This document shows, piece by piece, positions 17,520 through 26,647 of a stretch of 64,000 bases of DNA. Numbering within the stretch: the stretch's first letter is position 1; every line of letters begins with the position of its first letter. Under the pieces are notes generated by a model. It saw only the letters and a program-made list of their open reading frames with translations, did not search any database and was not told the DNA's origin. The position numbers were made by a program, and so were the translations under genes. Source of the stretch: RCIO01 sp964629765 (GTDB lineage: Bacteria; Pseudomonadota; Alphaproteobacteria; Rhizobiales; Rhizobiaceae); NCBI GenBank assembly GCA_964629765.1, contig CAZVTK010000001.1, forward strand, positions 62,001-126,000, in the 5' to 3' direction.

Positions 17520-18480
17520 GCACGCGAAGCTGCTGGCCATCGACGACCTGACGGTGCATTTCCCCATCCGCAAGGGGCTGCTCCAGCGCCAGGTGGGCGT
17601 GGTCAAGGCGGTGGACGGCGTGTCCTTCGAAATCGGTCGGGCCGAGACGCTCGGGCTGGTGGGGGAGTCCGGCTGCGGAAAATCCACCATCGGCCTTTCC
17701 CTGATGCGGCTGGTCGTGCCGACCGGCGGCAGGGTCATGATCGGCGGTATGGACATATCGCGCCTGCGCGGCAGCGAGCTCCAGCAATTCCGCCGGCGCA
17801 TGCAGATCGTGTTTCAGGATCCGTTCTCGTCGCTCAACCCGCGGCAGAAGGTACGCGACATCATCCGCGCGCCTCTCGACATCCATGGCATCGGGACCGC
17901 GCGGCAGCGCCACGAGAAGGTCGCGGCGCTGATGGCCCGCGTCGGCTTGCGGCCCGATCAGGCGGAAAACTATCCCCACCAGTTCTCCGGCGGGCAGAAG
18001 CAGCGCATCGGCATCGCCCGCGCGCTGGCGCTCGAACCCGATCTGATCATCTGCGACGAGGCGGTATCGGCGCTGGACGTCTCCGTCCAGGCGCAGATCC
18101 TCAACCTGCTGGCCGATCTCCAGCGCGATCTCGGCGTCGCCTTCCTCTTCATCTCCCACGACCTGGGGGTGGTGCGGCACATCTCCCACCGGGTCGCGGT
18201 CATGTATCTCGGCAACATAGTGGAGATCGGCCCGCGGGCGCCGATCTTCGCCCAGCCGATCCACCCCTATACGGAGCGCCTCCTGGGTTCCATGCCGGGC
18301 AAGCGCCGCCGCGACCGCACGCCGAGCCTCCAGGCCGACGAGGTGCCGAGCGCCACCCGCAAGCCATCCGGCTGCGCCTACCATCCGCGATGCCCCCTCG
18401 CGACCGGCATCTGCCGCGAGCGGACGCCGTCGCTGACGCCGAGGGACCTCTCGCGCGCGGTCGCCTGCCACCATCGCTAG
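17512..18480 (+). CDS. Dpp-type ABC transporter ATPase 2 (DppF family)
   Basis: A 322-residue ATPase that pairs with the one before it. Walker A is GESGCGKSTI, the signature is FSGGQKQRIG, Walker B is LIICDEAVSALD and the switch is FISHDLGV. The C-terminus again has the CAYHPRCPLATGIC cluster. It overlaps the end of the previous gene by eight bases, and GGGAAG provides the ribosome-binding site. Confidence 0.9.
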   Translation: MAEHAKLLAIDDLTVHFPIRKGLLQRQVGVVKAVDGVSFEIGRAETLGLVGESGCGKSTIGLSLMRLVVPTGGRVMIGGMDISRLRGSELQQFRRRMQIVFQDPFSSLNPRQKVRDIIRAPLDIHGIGTARQRHEKVAALMARVGLRPDQAENYPHQFSGGQKQRIGIARALALEPDLIICDEAVSALDVSVQAQILNLLADLQRDLGVAFLFISHDLGVVRHISHRVAVMYLGNIVEIGPRAPIFAQPIHPYTERLLGSMPGKRRRDRTPSLQADEVPSATRKPSGCAYHPRCPLATGICRERTPSLTPRDLSRAVACHHR

Positions 18481-18496
18481 ACAGGATCGATCGCCG

Positions 18497-19516
18497 ATGA
18501 CGCCCCTCCCCATCTTCGACGGCCACAACGACGTGCTGCTGCGCCTGGCCCAGATGCCCGATCGCGAGGCGGCGGTGCGCGGTTTCCTCGAAGGCGGGCT
18601 CGATACACATATCGACCTGCCCCGCGCGCGCGCCGGCGGCATGGTCGGCGGCTTCTTCGCGCTGTTCTCGCCGATCTCGTTCAAGCCGGGCGCCGCCAAC
18701 CACATCGGCAGGGAGGGCGCGCTCGACGACATGCTCGCCGAGATGGCGGTGCTGCTGCAAGTGGAGCGCAGCTCGGAAGGCGCGGTGAAGCTTTGCCGAA
18801 GCGTCTCCGACATCCGGGCGGCGATGGCCTCCGGTGCGCTGGCCGCGGTCGCTCATTTCGAGGGCGCCGAGGCGATAGATGCCGACCTCGACGCGCTCCA
18901 TACCTTCCACGCGGCGGGACTGCGATCCATAGGCCCCGTGTGGAGCCGCCCGAACGTCTTCGGCCACGGCGTGCCGATGAAAGCCGGGACAGGACCGGAT
19001 ACGGGGCCGGGCCTGACCGACGCGGGCAAGGCGCTCGTGCGCGCCTGCAACGGGCTCGGAATCATGATCGATCTCTCGCACCTCAACGAGCAGGGGTTCT
19101 GGGATGTCGCCCGGCTCAGCGACAGGCCGCTGGTGGCGACCCATTCCAACGCCTTCGCCGTGGCCAACCACTCTCGGAACCTGACGGATCGCCAGCTCGA
19201 TGCCATACGCGAAACCGGCGGCCTGGTCGGCGTGAACTACGGAACCGGCATGCTCCGGCCCGACGGCGTCAGGAGCCCCGACACGCCCGTCGAGCTCATC
19301 GTCCGGCACATCGACCACCTGATCGGCAAGCTCGGGCCGGGCGGCGTCGCCCTCGGCTCCGATTTCGACGGCACGGTCGTGCCCGGCGAGATGAAGGACG
19401 TGTCGGGGCTGCCGCTGCTGGTCGGCGCCCTGCGCCGTCACGGCTACGACGATGCCACTCTCGCTCGCATCGGGACCGGGAACTGGCTCGATCTGCTCGA
19501 GCGGACATGGCTGTGA
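18497..19516 (+). CDS. Membrane dipeptidase, peptidase family M19
   Basis: M19 (renal) dipeptidases are zinc enzymes that cleave dipeptides and accept a D-residue at the C-terminal position. The 339-residue protein shows the first metal motif in FDGHNDVLLRLA (about 7-18). It also has the bridging-Glu region VAHFEGAEAID, MIDLSHLNEQGFWD, LVATHSNAFAV and LGSDFDGTVVPG near the end. It lacks a signal peptide and is probably cytoplasmic. As last gene of the hyu/dpp operon it would hydrolyse dipeptides brought in by the transporter. Products with D-residues could feed the divergent aminotransferase (inference). Confidence 0.87.
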   Translation: MTPLPIFDGHNDVLLRLAQMPDREAAVRGFLEGGLDTHIDLPRARAGGMVGGFFALFSPISFKPGAANHIGREGALDDMLAEMAVLLQVERSSEGAVKLCRSVSDIRAAMASGALAAVAHFEGAEAIDADLDALHTFHAAGLRSIGPVWSRPNVFGHGVPMKAGTGPDTGPGLTDAGKALVRACNGLGIMIDLSHLNEQGFWDVARLSDRPLVATHSNAFAVANHSRNLTDRQLDAIRETGGLVGVNYGTGMLRPDGVRSPDTPVELIVRHIDHLIGKLGPGGVALGSDFDGTVVPGEMKDVSGLPLLVGALRRHGYDDATLARIGTGNWLDLLERTWL

Positions 19517-19680
19517 CAACCACCCGCATCACCGGGGCAGCATCCCCGCGCCACGGCCCGCTTGCGGCGTCCAGTCCGTGTTCCTGGGCCGCGCCACGCT
19601 TTGGGGCATGATCGCGGCCGGCCGCACCGGCATCGATCGGGCGCCGCACCGGAAAGCTCGCAGAAATACAAGGACAGGCC

Positions 19681-21330
19681 ATGCCCGAACACTCCCCCGC
19701 GCCGATCAAGTTTCATGCCGCGATTGCAAGGACCCTCGGCGATCTCGGCATCGACACGATGTTCGGGCTGATCGGCGATGCGAACCTCTACATGGTGGAC
19801 AGCTACATGCGGGAGGGAAGGGGAAAGTTCGTCTCCTTGGCGCACGAGGCATCCGCGGTCCTGGCTGCGCTGGGCTTCGCCCAGGTTTCAGGGCGGACAG
19901 GCGTGGCAACGGTCACGCACGGTCCGGCATTGACCAATGCGATGACCGCTTTGGTGGAGGGCGTGAAAGTCGGTATCCCCCTCGTTCTCCTCGTCGGCGA
20001 TACGCCGATGGAGGACCGCGAGCATCTGCAAAATATCGACCAGCGGGAACTGATCTCGGCGACCGGCGCCGGTTTTGAACAATTGCGAACGCCCGGCACC
20101 ATCGCAGAGGACATGGCGCGCGCCTTCCGCCGCGCGGACCTGGAGCGCCGTCCGGTGGTCGTCAACGTGCCCGTGGAATTTCAGTGGCACGACGTCGAGT
20201 ATCGCAAGCCGCTTGTCTTTCTCCCCGACAACCGCGCAGTCGTGCCGTCCGGCGCCGATCTGGACAATGCCATCGGAATCATCGCCGCCGCCAGGCGGCC
20301 TCTCGTTCTCGCCGGCAGGGGCGCGATCGATGCCGCCGCCCGGGCCGCGCTGGTTCGCCTCGCCGACCGGATCGAGGCGCCGCTCGCAACGACGCTGCGC
20401 GCCAGCGGGCTCTTCGCCGGCGAGAGCTTTTCCCTGGGCGTCTGCGGCACGCTTGCGAACGACGTCGCCGTCGAGGCGATTTCCCAGGCCGATTGCATCA
20501 TTGCGTTCGGCGCGAGCCTCAACCGGTTCACGACGGCCATGTCGAGCCTGACCAGGGGAAAGCGGATCGTTCAGGTCAATCGCGAACGCGCCGAGATCGG
20601 CAGGAAATTCACGCCGGATGCCGGCCTCGTCGGCGATCCCGCATTGACGGCCGATCTCATCGTCCGCTGGCTCGACGAGGCTGAAATCCCGCCGTCCGGC
20701 TTCCGCGACGAAGCGCTGCGGCAGCGGATCGCGGCACAGTCCCTGCCTCGAAAGCTCGCAGGCATTCCGCGGCCGGGAACCGTCGATTTCCGGCAAGCCC
20801 TGCTGAGACTGGATGCAGCGGTTCCCGCGGACCGCGTGTTCGTGACCGACGGCGGGCGCTTCGTCTACGAATCCTGGTACGTCATGCAGGTCCGGCACCC
20901 CCGGTCTTTCGTCTACACCGCCGGGTTCGGCGCCATCGGCCTGGGTCTCGGAGAGGCCATCGGGGCAGCCGAAGCCGCAAACGGACGCACGACGCTTCTG
21001 CTGAGCGGCGACGGGGGATTCATGCTCGGGGGTCTCACCGAGTTCAATTCGGCCGTTCGCGCCAGTCAGGATCTGATCGTCGTCATTTGCAACGACGGAG
21101 GCTACGGGGCCGAATACATCCAGTTCAGGAACAAGAACATGGATCCCGCGCTATCGTTGTTTGCCTGGCCGGATCTGGCCCCCGTCGCGGATGCGCTGGG
21201 GGGACAGGGCATCACCGTTCGATCGGAAGCGGATCTGGACGCGGCTGCGCACGCCATCGGGACGCGCGACCGCACGCGGCCTATGCTGATCGATCTGCGC
21301 CTGGATCCCGAACTGATCCCGATCCACTGA
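19681..21330 (+). CDS. Thiamine-diphosphate enzyme, acetolactate-synthase-like
   Basis: A 549-residue member of the ThDP decarboxylase/carboligase family (acetolactate synthase large subunit, benzoylformate decarboxylase and relatives). The PYR domain carries the activating Glu in LAHEASAVLAALG. The PP domain has the ThDP/Mg motif GDGGFMLGG followed 23 residues on by NDGGYGAEY. Strict acetolactate synthase markers and a regulatory-subunit gene are missing, so a catabolic or side-chain-specific role is likelier. AAGGACA precedes the ATG. The gap to the dipeptidase gene is 164 bases, so it is probably a separate unit. No -24/-12 element is present in front of it. Confidence 0.78.
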   Translation: MPEHSPAPIKFHAAIARTLGDLGIDTMFGLIGDANLYMVDSYMREGRGKFVSLAHEASAVLAALGFAQVSGRTGVATVTHGPALTNAMTALVEGVKVGIPLVLLVGDTPMEDREHLQNIDQRELISATGAGFEQLRTPGTIAEDMARAFRRADLERRPVVVNVPVEFQWHDVEYRKPLVFLPDNRAVVPSGADLDNAIGIIAAARRPLVLAGRGAIDAAARAALVRLADRIEAPLATTLRASGLFAGESFSLGVCGTLANDVAVEAISQADCIIAFGASLNRFTTAMSSLTRGKRIVQVNRERAEIGRKFTPDAGLVGDPALTADLIVRWLDEAEIPPSGFRDEALRQRIAAQSLPRKLAGIPRPGTVDFRQALLRLDAAVPADRVFVTDGGRFVYESWYVMQVRHPRSFVYTAGFGAIGLGLGEAIGAAEAANGRTTLLLSGDGGFMLGGLTEFNSAVRASQDLIVVICNDGGYGAEYIQFRNKNMDPALSLFAWPDLAPVADALGGQGITVRSEADLDAAAHAIGTRDRTRPMLIDLRLDPELIPIH

Positions 21331-21400
21331 CCGAGGGCGTTCGGTAGCCTTCCCGTGTCCCGCTATTCGTTGGAACTCGGGCATGGGCAGCGGCCCCGGT

Positions 21401-22843
21401 TCAGTAGCCGTACATGGCCTTGATCTCGAGATATTCCTCGAGGCCGAAATTGCCGTTCTGCCGGCCGTTGCCCGACTGGCGGTAGCCGCCCATGGGCGCG
21501 CGCATGTCGTCGGGATGCCCGTTCAGAGAAACCCGCCCCGCCCGCAGCGCCCGGCCGGCCCTGTCCGCCGCCGCCGTCGACTGCGTGAACAGGTACGCGC
21601 CGAGCCCGTAGGGGGTTCCGTTGGCGATCTCGATGGCCTCCTGTTCGGTCTCGTAGGCGATCACCGACAATACCGGCCCGAAAATCTCCTGCCGGGCGAT
21701 CGTCATGTCCCTCGTCACGTCGGCGAAGATGGTCGGCTTGACGAAATAGCCCCTGGCCAGCCCCTCGGGACGGCCGAGGCCGCCGCAGACGAGGCGGGCG
21801 CCTTCGTCCAGCCCGGCCGCTATCAGCCGCTGGACCCGCTCGAACTGAAGCTTGTTGACCACCGGCCCGTGCGTGGTGTCGGCGTCCAGCGGATCGCCGA
21901 CGCGCATCTTCGCGACTTCGTCCCGCATGTAGCCGAGCGCTTCCTCCACCTGCCCACGCTGCACGAGGATGCGGGTGGGCGCATGGCAGGACTGTCCTGA
22001 GTTGAACATCCCGCGCACGACGTTCCACCGGACGGCTTCCTCGAGCCTGGCGTCGGGAAGGATGACGTTCGCCGACTTGCCGCCCAGCTCCTGCACGACG
22101 CGCTTGACGGTGGGGGCGGCGTCGATCGCGACCTGTATTCCCGCCCGGGTCGAGCCCGTGAACGAGACCACGTCGATGTCGGGATGCGAGCTGATCGCAT
22201 GGCCGACCGTCTGCCCGTCTCCGAAGACGACGTTGAACACACCGGGCGGCACCTTCGCCGCATCGAGGATCTCGGCCAGCAGATGCGCGCTGACCGAGGA
22301 ATATTCCGAAGGCTTCAGGACGATCGGGCAACCCGCCGCGAGCGCCGAGCACAGCTTGCCGCAGATCGACTGGACCGGCCAGTTCCACGGCGTGATCAGC
22401 CCGGCGACCCCGATCGACTCCCGCCTGATGAGCGTCCCTTTCACCACCACCTCGAAATCGTACTCCTCGATGATCTCGATCGTCTGCTCGAAGATCCGCA
22501 GGGGGCTGGCGGTGTGGACCTTCACCGATTTCGGCGAGCCGAGCTCCCGCACGATCGCCTCGGCAAGGTCGTCCGCGCGCGCCCGGAACGCCGCGATGAT
22601 GCGGCGGAACAGGGCGACACGCTCGGCCTTCGTGCTTTGCGAGAAGGCGGGAGCGGCGGCGCGCGCGGCGGCGACCGCGCGGTCGACATCGGCAGCGCTG
22701 CCCAGCGCCAGCGTGGCGTAGGCTTCCTCGGTGGCGGGGTTCACGAGATCGATGGTCCGCGCCTCGACGGGCTCGACCCACGCGCCGCCGATGTAGAATT
22801 TTCCGTAGTGCTTCATCGTCAGATCCATATCGTCGAGCCGCAT
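21401..22843 (-). CDS. NAD(P)-dependent aldehyde dehydrogenase
   Basis: A 480-residue ALDH that oxidises an aldehyde to its acid. The general-base Glu252 in ELGGK and the nucleophile Cys286 in GQSCHAPTR are present, as is the cofactor-binding GSTRAG. The start at 22843 has GGAAG close by; ATGs at 22828 and 22816 are alternatives. It is the last gene of tctB-tctA-ALDH and would be read from the -24/-12 element at 24918-24932. Linkage to a TTT transporter suggests that the aldehyde arises from an imported organic acid. Substrate unknown. Confidence 0.85.
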   Translation of the reverse strand: MRLDDMDLTMKHYGKFYIGGAWVEPVEARTIDLVNPATEEAYATLALGSAADVDRAVAAARAAAPAFSQSTKAERVALFRRIIAAFRARADDLAEAIVRELGSPKSVKVHTASPLRIFEQTIEIIEEYDFEVVVKGTLIRRESIGVAGLITPWNWPVQSICGKLCSALAAGCPIVLKPSEYSSVSAHLLAEILDAAKVPPGVFNVVFGDGQTVGHAISSHPDIDVVSFTGSTRAGIQVAIDAAPTVKRVVQELGGKSANVILPDARLEEAVRWNVVRGMFNSGQSCHAPTRILVQRGQVEEALGYMRDEVAKMRVGDPLDADTTHGPVVNKLQFERVQRLIAAGLDEGARLVCGGLGRPEGLARGYFVKPTIFADVTRDMTIARQEIFGPVLSVIAYETEQEAIEIANGTPYGLGAYLFTQSTAAADRAGRALRAGRVSLNGHPDDMRAPMGGYRQSGNGRQNGNFGLEEYLEIKAMYGY

Positions 22844-22889
22844 CGGCTTCCGGCATTCGGGGCAGGCAAGCCGGCGGGGCCGCGCCCGC

Positions 22890-24392
22890 TCAATCCTCCA
22901 CGAAGATCGCCTCGCGCTTCTTCCTGATCGCCGAACGGGTGGAGGCGAAGAGAAGCAGCGCGGACAGAGCGAGGAAGGCCGCGCTGATCGGGTGGGTCAG
23001 GAACACCGTCGGGTCGCCCCGCGAAACCAGCATCGCGCGCCGCAGATGCTCCTCCAGCATCGGGCCGAGTATGAAACCGAGCAGGAACGGCGCGGGCTCG
23101 CAATCGATCTTCATCAGGAAGTAGCCGACGAGGCCGAACAGCGTCAGCGTGTAGACGTCGAAGGTGTTGGACCCGATCGAATAGATGCCGATCGTCGAGA
23201 ACGCCATGATGGCCGGGAACAGCACGTAGTAGGGGACCGAAAGCAATCTGACCCACAGGCCGACCAGCGGCAGGTTGAGCACCACGAGCATCAGGTTCCC
23301 GACCCACATGGACGCGATCAGGCCCCAGAACAGCTCGGGCCGTTCCGTCGCGATCTGCGGTCCGGGGATGATCCCCTGGAGCATCAGCGCGCCGATCATC
23401 AGCGCCATGACGATGTTGGAGGGGATGCCCAGCGTCAGCATCGGGATGAACGAGGTCTGGGCGCCGGCATTGTTGGCCGCCTCGGGGCCTGCCACGCCCT
23501 CGATGGCGCCCTGGCCGAACTCCTGCGGATGCCTGGAAAGCCGCTTCTCCAGCGCATAGGAGGCGAAGGAGGAGAGCAGCGCCCCGCCGCCCGGCAGGAT
23601 GCCGAGCAAGGAGCCGAGGATCGTGCCGCGCACGATCGGCCCCGTCGATCGCCTGAAATCCTCCCGCGACGGCATCATCCGCCCGATCTTGGCCGTGGTG
23701 TTCACGCGATCGGATTCGTTCTCGAGGTTCTTCAGGATCTCGGCGACGCCGAAGATGCCGACGGCCAGGGCGACGACGTTGATGCCGTCGAAAAGCTGGA
23801 GATAGCCCAGGGTGAAGCGGGCCTCGCCCGTATAGACGTCGGTGCCGACCATGCCCAGCAGCAGGCCGAACACCACCATCGCCAGCGCCTTCATGATCCC
23901 GCCATGAGCGAGCGCTACGGAGCAGATGACGCCGAAGACGATGAGCGAGAAATACTCGACCGAAGCGAATTGCAGCGCGATCTGGGTGAGAGGCGGCGCC
24001 GCCGCCGCGATGACCAGGGTGGCGACGGTTCCCGCGAAGAAGGAGCCGATCGCCGCGATCGCCAGCGCGGGTCCGGCGCGCCCCATACGGGCCATCTTGT
24101 ATCCGTCGATCGCGGTGATCGCGGACGAGGATTCGCCGGGCAGGTTCAGCAGGATCGCGGTGGTGGACCCGCCATACTGGGCGCCGTAGTAGATGCCGGC
24201 CAGCATGATGACCGAGGCGGCCGGAGACAGCGAGAAGGTGATCGGCAGCAGCATGGCGATCGTCGCCGCCGGCCCGACGCCCGGCAGCACGCCGACGAGG
24301 GTCCCGAGCAGGACGCCGATGAAGCACGCCAGCAGGTTCTCCCACTGGACGGCGACCTCCAGGCCGAGCAGAAGGGTGGAGACGAGATCCAT
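22890..24392 (-). CDS. tctA: Tripartite tricarboxylate transporter, large membrane subunit TctA
   Basis: TctA is the large membrane component (about 11-12 membrane segments) of TTT transporters, which import organic acids with a Bug-family binding protein. The 500-residue protein has LVGVLPGVGPAATIAMLLPI near residue 35. It also has the matching internal motif GILPGGGALLSSFASYALEK and FGQGAIEGVAGPEAANNAGA. It begins one base after the end of tctB. The binding protein for this pair is probably the one at 25478, although two more Bug proteins are encoded in the island. Confidence 0.92.
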   Translation of the reverse strand: MDLVSTLLLGLEVAVQWENLLACFIGVLLGTLVGVLPGVGPAATIAMLLPITFSLSPAASVIMLAGIYYGAQYGGSTTAILLNLPGESSSAITAIDGYKMARMGRAGPALAIAAIGSFFAGTVATLVIAAAAPPLTQIALQFASVEYFSLIVFGVICSVALAHGGIMKALAMVVFGLLLGMVGTDVYTGEARFTLGYLQLFDGINVVALAVGIFGVAEILKNLENESDRVNTTAKIGRMMPSREDFRRSTGPIVRGTILGSLLGILPGGGALLSSFASYALEKRLSRHPQEFGQGAIEGVAGPEAANNAGAQTSFIPMLTLGIPSNIVMALMIGALMLQGIIPGPQIATERPELFWGLIASMWVGNLMLVVLNLPLVGLWVRLLSVPYYVLFPAIMAFSTIGIYSIGSNTFDVYTLTLFGLVGYFLMKIDCEPAPFLLGFILGPMLEEHLRRAMLVSRGDPTVFLTHPISAAFLALSALLLFASTRSAIRKKREAIFVED

Positions 24393-24393
24393 G

Positions 24394-24858
24394 TCAAAGC
24401 CCCAGTGCCGAGAGCCAGGGACCGAACAGATCGAAGGGAAGCCCGAGCCCGTAGTGGAAGACGAGAATGCAGAAGGTCGTCAGGCCCAGCGACAGCAGCA
24501 GCCCGATGCCGATGCTGACGCGCTCGCTGGAGAAGGAGGCGACCAGGATCGACAGGAACACCGCCCCGACCATGCCGAGGCCCCGGACCGTCAGGCCGAA
24601 GATCACCGGGGCGAGGCTGATCAGCACCACGCCGCGCACCGAAATGCTGCCCATGGCCCCGGACGGAGCGTTGAACGACTTCAGCATGATCCCCGCGCCC
24701 AGCAGGGCCAGCACGATTCCCAGGATGATGGGAAAATAGCCGGCCCCCATGCGCGACGCGGTGCCGAGCGACAGAGTGAGCCACGCATTGAGGCTGAACC
24801 ATGCGCCGACGGCTATGAAGAATATTCCCGCCGCGATGTCCTTGGTATTCGATCCCAT
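24394..24858 (-). CDS. tctB: Tripartite tricarboxylate transporter, small membrane subunit TctB
   Basis: A 154-residue protein with four hydrophobic segments, the usual TctB size. The first segment is AAGIFFIAVGAWFSLNAWLT. GGAGGAG just upstream fixes the ATG at 24858; the frame is open further but runs back into the CHMI-like gene. It is first gene of the tctB-tctA-ALDH unit, about 60 bases downstream of the -24/-12 element. Confidence 0.88.
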   Translation of the reverse strand: MGSNTKDIAAGIFFIAVGAWFSLNAWLTLSLGTASRMGAGYFPIILGIVLALLGAGIMLKSFNAPSGAMGSISVRGVVLISLAPVIFGLTVRGLGMVGAVFLSILVASFSSERVSIGIGLLLSLGLTTFCILVFHYGLGLPFDLFGPWLSALGL

Positions 24859-24917
24859 CCGTCTCCTCCCAGACTCGCCCGCGGGGAGCGATGTGCGGCC
24901 GTCCCCGCGGCTTTCAC

Positions 24918-24932
24918 GCAAACGGTATGCCA
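24918..24932 (-). promoter_or_regulatory. Sigma-54 promoter for tctB-tctA-ALDH
   Basis: On the minus strand: TGGCATA-CCGT-TTGC. GG and GC are exactly 10 bases apart, as sigma-54 RNA polymerase requires. It lies 60 bases from the tctB ATG. Confidence 0.75.
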
Positions 24933-24950
24933 CGCCGCCGCCTCGCGCCG

Positions 24951-24986
24951 CCCGGTCCCGTCGCCGTGGATGACGCCGGGACCGGG
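24951..24986 (-). terminator. Strong GC hairpin after the CHMI-like gene
   Basis: CCCGGTCCCG (24951-24960) and CGGGACCGGG (24977-24986) form a perfect 10-bp stem directly beyond the stop of the CHMI-like gene and upstream of the tctB promoter. There is no T run. It probably ends or trims the tctC transcript. Confidence 0.45.
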
Positions 24987-24995
24987 TCGTCTCGC

Positions 24996-25415
24996 CTATT
25001 TGCGAAACAGTGCGTGAAGCGTGTTGTGCCGGTCTTCGTATGACATGATCAGTTGTCCGGGCATATCCTTCGGCGTTTCGTCGATCTGGAGCGTGATGCC
25101 GATGGCGTCCTCGTCGATGTTGCGCTTCATCAGGCGGGCGACGACGGCCAGCAGGCTGTCGCCCGTCTTCCTGGTCACCGCCGCCGGGCGCCCCCCGAAG
25201 ATGCGGAGGTTCATGTACATGAAGCCGTAGTCGCCCTTGCCGTCCGCCACGGCGTAGTGGCTGGCGGGAAAGGCCATCACCCGGGTGCCGCCCGGGGGAT
25301 AGACCGCCTTGCCGTCCTCGTCGCGCTGCGCTCCGAGCTCGTCGCAGAGCGCGCGGCACAGCACGTCCATGTCCGTCTTGATGTTCGGCGTGTAGACGAT
25401 GGTCAGGTGGGGCAT
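24996..25415 (-). CDS. Small tautomerase-like protein, CHMI family
   Basis: A 139-residue protein beginning MPHLTIVYTPNI, so Pro would be exposed at the N-terminus as in 5-carboxymethyl-2-hydroxymuconate isomerase and other tautomerases. The family catalyses keto-enol or double-bond shifts, with Pro1 as base. AGAGGA precedes the ATG at 25415; the frame continues upstream, but that part overlaps tctC. It follows tctC by 62 bases and should share its sigma-54 promoter. CHMI-type enzymes are typical of aromatic meta-cleavage pathways. Here it may isomerise a muconate-like intermediate, though no ring-cleaving dioxygenase is visible. Confidence 0.68.
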   Translation of the reverse strand: MPHLTIVYTPNIKTDMDVLCRALCDELGAQRDEDGKAVYPPGGTRVMAFPASHYAVADGKGDYGFMYMNLRIFGGRPAAVTRKTGDSLLAVVARLMKRNIDEDAIGITLQIDETPKDMPGQLIMSYEDRHNTLHALFRK

Positions 25416-25477
25416 CAGTTCCTCTCGATATACGCTTCCGATTCCAGTGCCGGGGCAGTCCCGGCCGCCCGGACGGG

Positions 25478-26449
25478 CTAGTTCTTCATCTGAAGACCGT
25501 TCTCGGTGATCACCTTGTTCCACCGGGCCCATTCGCTGGCCATGAAGTCGTGGACGCCGTCGAGGCTCCTCACGCTGAAGACCACGCCGATCGCGCCGGC
25601 CTTGGCCTGAACGGCCGGGTCGTTGGCGACCTTGTCGAAGGCCGCGTTCAGCCGCTCGACGACGTCGCGCGGCGTTCCTGCCGGGACGAGATAGGCGTTC
25701 CATGAAACGGAATTCAGGCCAGGATATCCGGCTTCGGCGACCGTCGGCACGTCCGGCAGGTCGGCCGACCGGTCGTCGGTCGTCACGGCGAGAACGCGCG
25801 CGGTGCCCGCCCTGGCAAACTGGAGCACCTCCAGAAGGTTGATGACGCCGAAGTCGACCTCCTTCGACAGGATGGCCTGCATCGCCGGGCTCAGGCCGGC
25901 ATAGGGAACGTGCACGGCGTCGACGCCGGCGCTCTGCGCGAACAGGGCCGAGGTGAGCTGGCTCAGCGAGTTGACCCCGCCGGAGGAATAGGTGAGGCCG
26001 CCGGGCTTGGCGGCGGCAGCAGCCAGATCCGCCATCGACCGGATGTCGGAGTCGGCATTGACCACGAAGGTCTGCGGCGAGGCATAGGTGCCGAAGACCG
26101 GCGTGAAGTCCTTCTCCCAGTCGTAGGGGACCGCCTGCACGCTGGGGTTGATGATGTGCGTGGTCGCGAACAGGACGATCGTATATCCGTCGGCCGGCGA
26201 TTGCCGCACCGCCTCCGCGCCGATGATGCCGCCGGCGCCGGCCTTGTTCTCGACCACGACGGTCTGGCCGAGCTCCTTGCCGACCCCCTCGGCGAGCATG
26301 CGCGCCATCACGTCGCCCGTTCCGCCCGCGGCGAAGGGAACGACGATCGTGACCGGACGCGTCGGGAAGGCGCCGGACTGGGCGGCCGCGCCGCCGGCCA
26401 GCGCCGCGCTGGCCGCAAGGGCAAGACCTACTTTTCTGAAACCGAACAT
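25478..26449 (-). CDS. tctC: Bug-family periplasmic binding protein (TctC)
   Basis: A 323-residue extracytoplasmic receptor. A signal peptide of about 23 residues (LALAASAALAGGAAAQ) is followed by the family hallmark FPTRPVTIVVPFAAGGTGDV. KAGAGGIIGAEAV, DGYTIVLFATTH and VHVPYAGLSPAMQAILS are also conserved. Bug proteins bind carboxylates through water and backbone contacts, so the ligand cannot be read from sequence. It lies upstream of the CHMI-like gene and next to the tctBA unit, the likely membrane partner. Confidence 0.9.
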   Translation of the reverse strand: MFGFRKVGLALAASAALAGGAAAQSGAFPTRPVTIVVPFAAGGTGDVMARMLAEGVGKELGQTVVVENKAGAGGIIGAEAVRQSPADGYTIVLFATTHIINPSVQAVPYDWEKDFTPVFGTYASPQTFVVNADSDIRSMADLAAAAAKPGGLTYSSGGVNSLSQLTSALFAQSAGVDAVHVPYAGLSPAMQAILSKEVDFGVINLLEVLQFARAGTARVLAVTTDDRSADLPDVPTVAEAGYPGLNSVSWNAYLVPAGTPRDVVERLNAAFDKVANDPAVQAKAGAIGVVFSVRSLDGVHDFMASEWARWNKVITENGLQMKN

Positions 26450-26495
26450 GGGCGGACGTCTCCTGTTGCCTGAAACTTCGTTCGCCTGCCGTCTC

Positions 26496-26510
26496 GCAAT
26501 CCGCGTGCCA
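26496..26510 (-). promoter_or_regulatory. Sigma-54 promoter for tctC and the CHMI-like gene
   Basis: On the minus strand: TGGCACG-CGGA-TTGC, a perfect match to the classic -24/-12 consensus, 47 bases from the tctC ATG. Confidence 0.85.
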
Positions 26511-26558
26511 CGCCGCCGGCCAGTCGCTTGCCGGAGCGATCGCAGGCGCGACGGACGG

Positions 26559-26575
26559 TGTACACGACATCGACA
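26559..26575. promoter_or_regulatory. Possible activator site upstream of the tctC promoter
   Basis: TGTAC-ACGACAT-CGACA matches the proposed TGTCC-N7-GGACA motif at 4+4 of 10 arm positions. It lies about 60 bases upstream of the tctC -24/-12 element. No tandem copy was found, so this is the weakest of the four locations. Confidence 0.35.
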
Positions 26576-26647
26576 ATCATGCCGACACGGCGTCGCCGGC
26601 GACGACAGCGGGGAGGGGGAAGCGCCCGGCCTCGGCCGCCTGCGTCG

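Noticed and set aside
19574..19595. GG-N10-GC match in front of the ThDP enzyme gene (TGGGCCG-CGCC-ACGC)
   Set aside because: Only the GG and GC pairs fit; TTGC and the A of TGGCA are missing, so it is not counted as a sigma-54 promoter.
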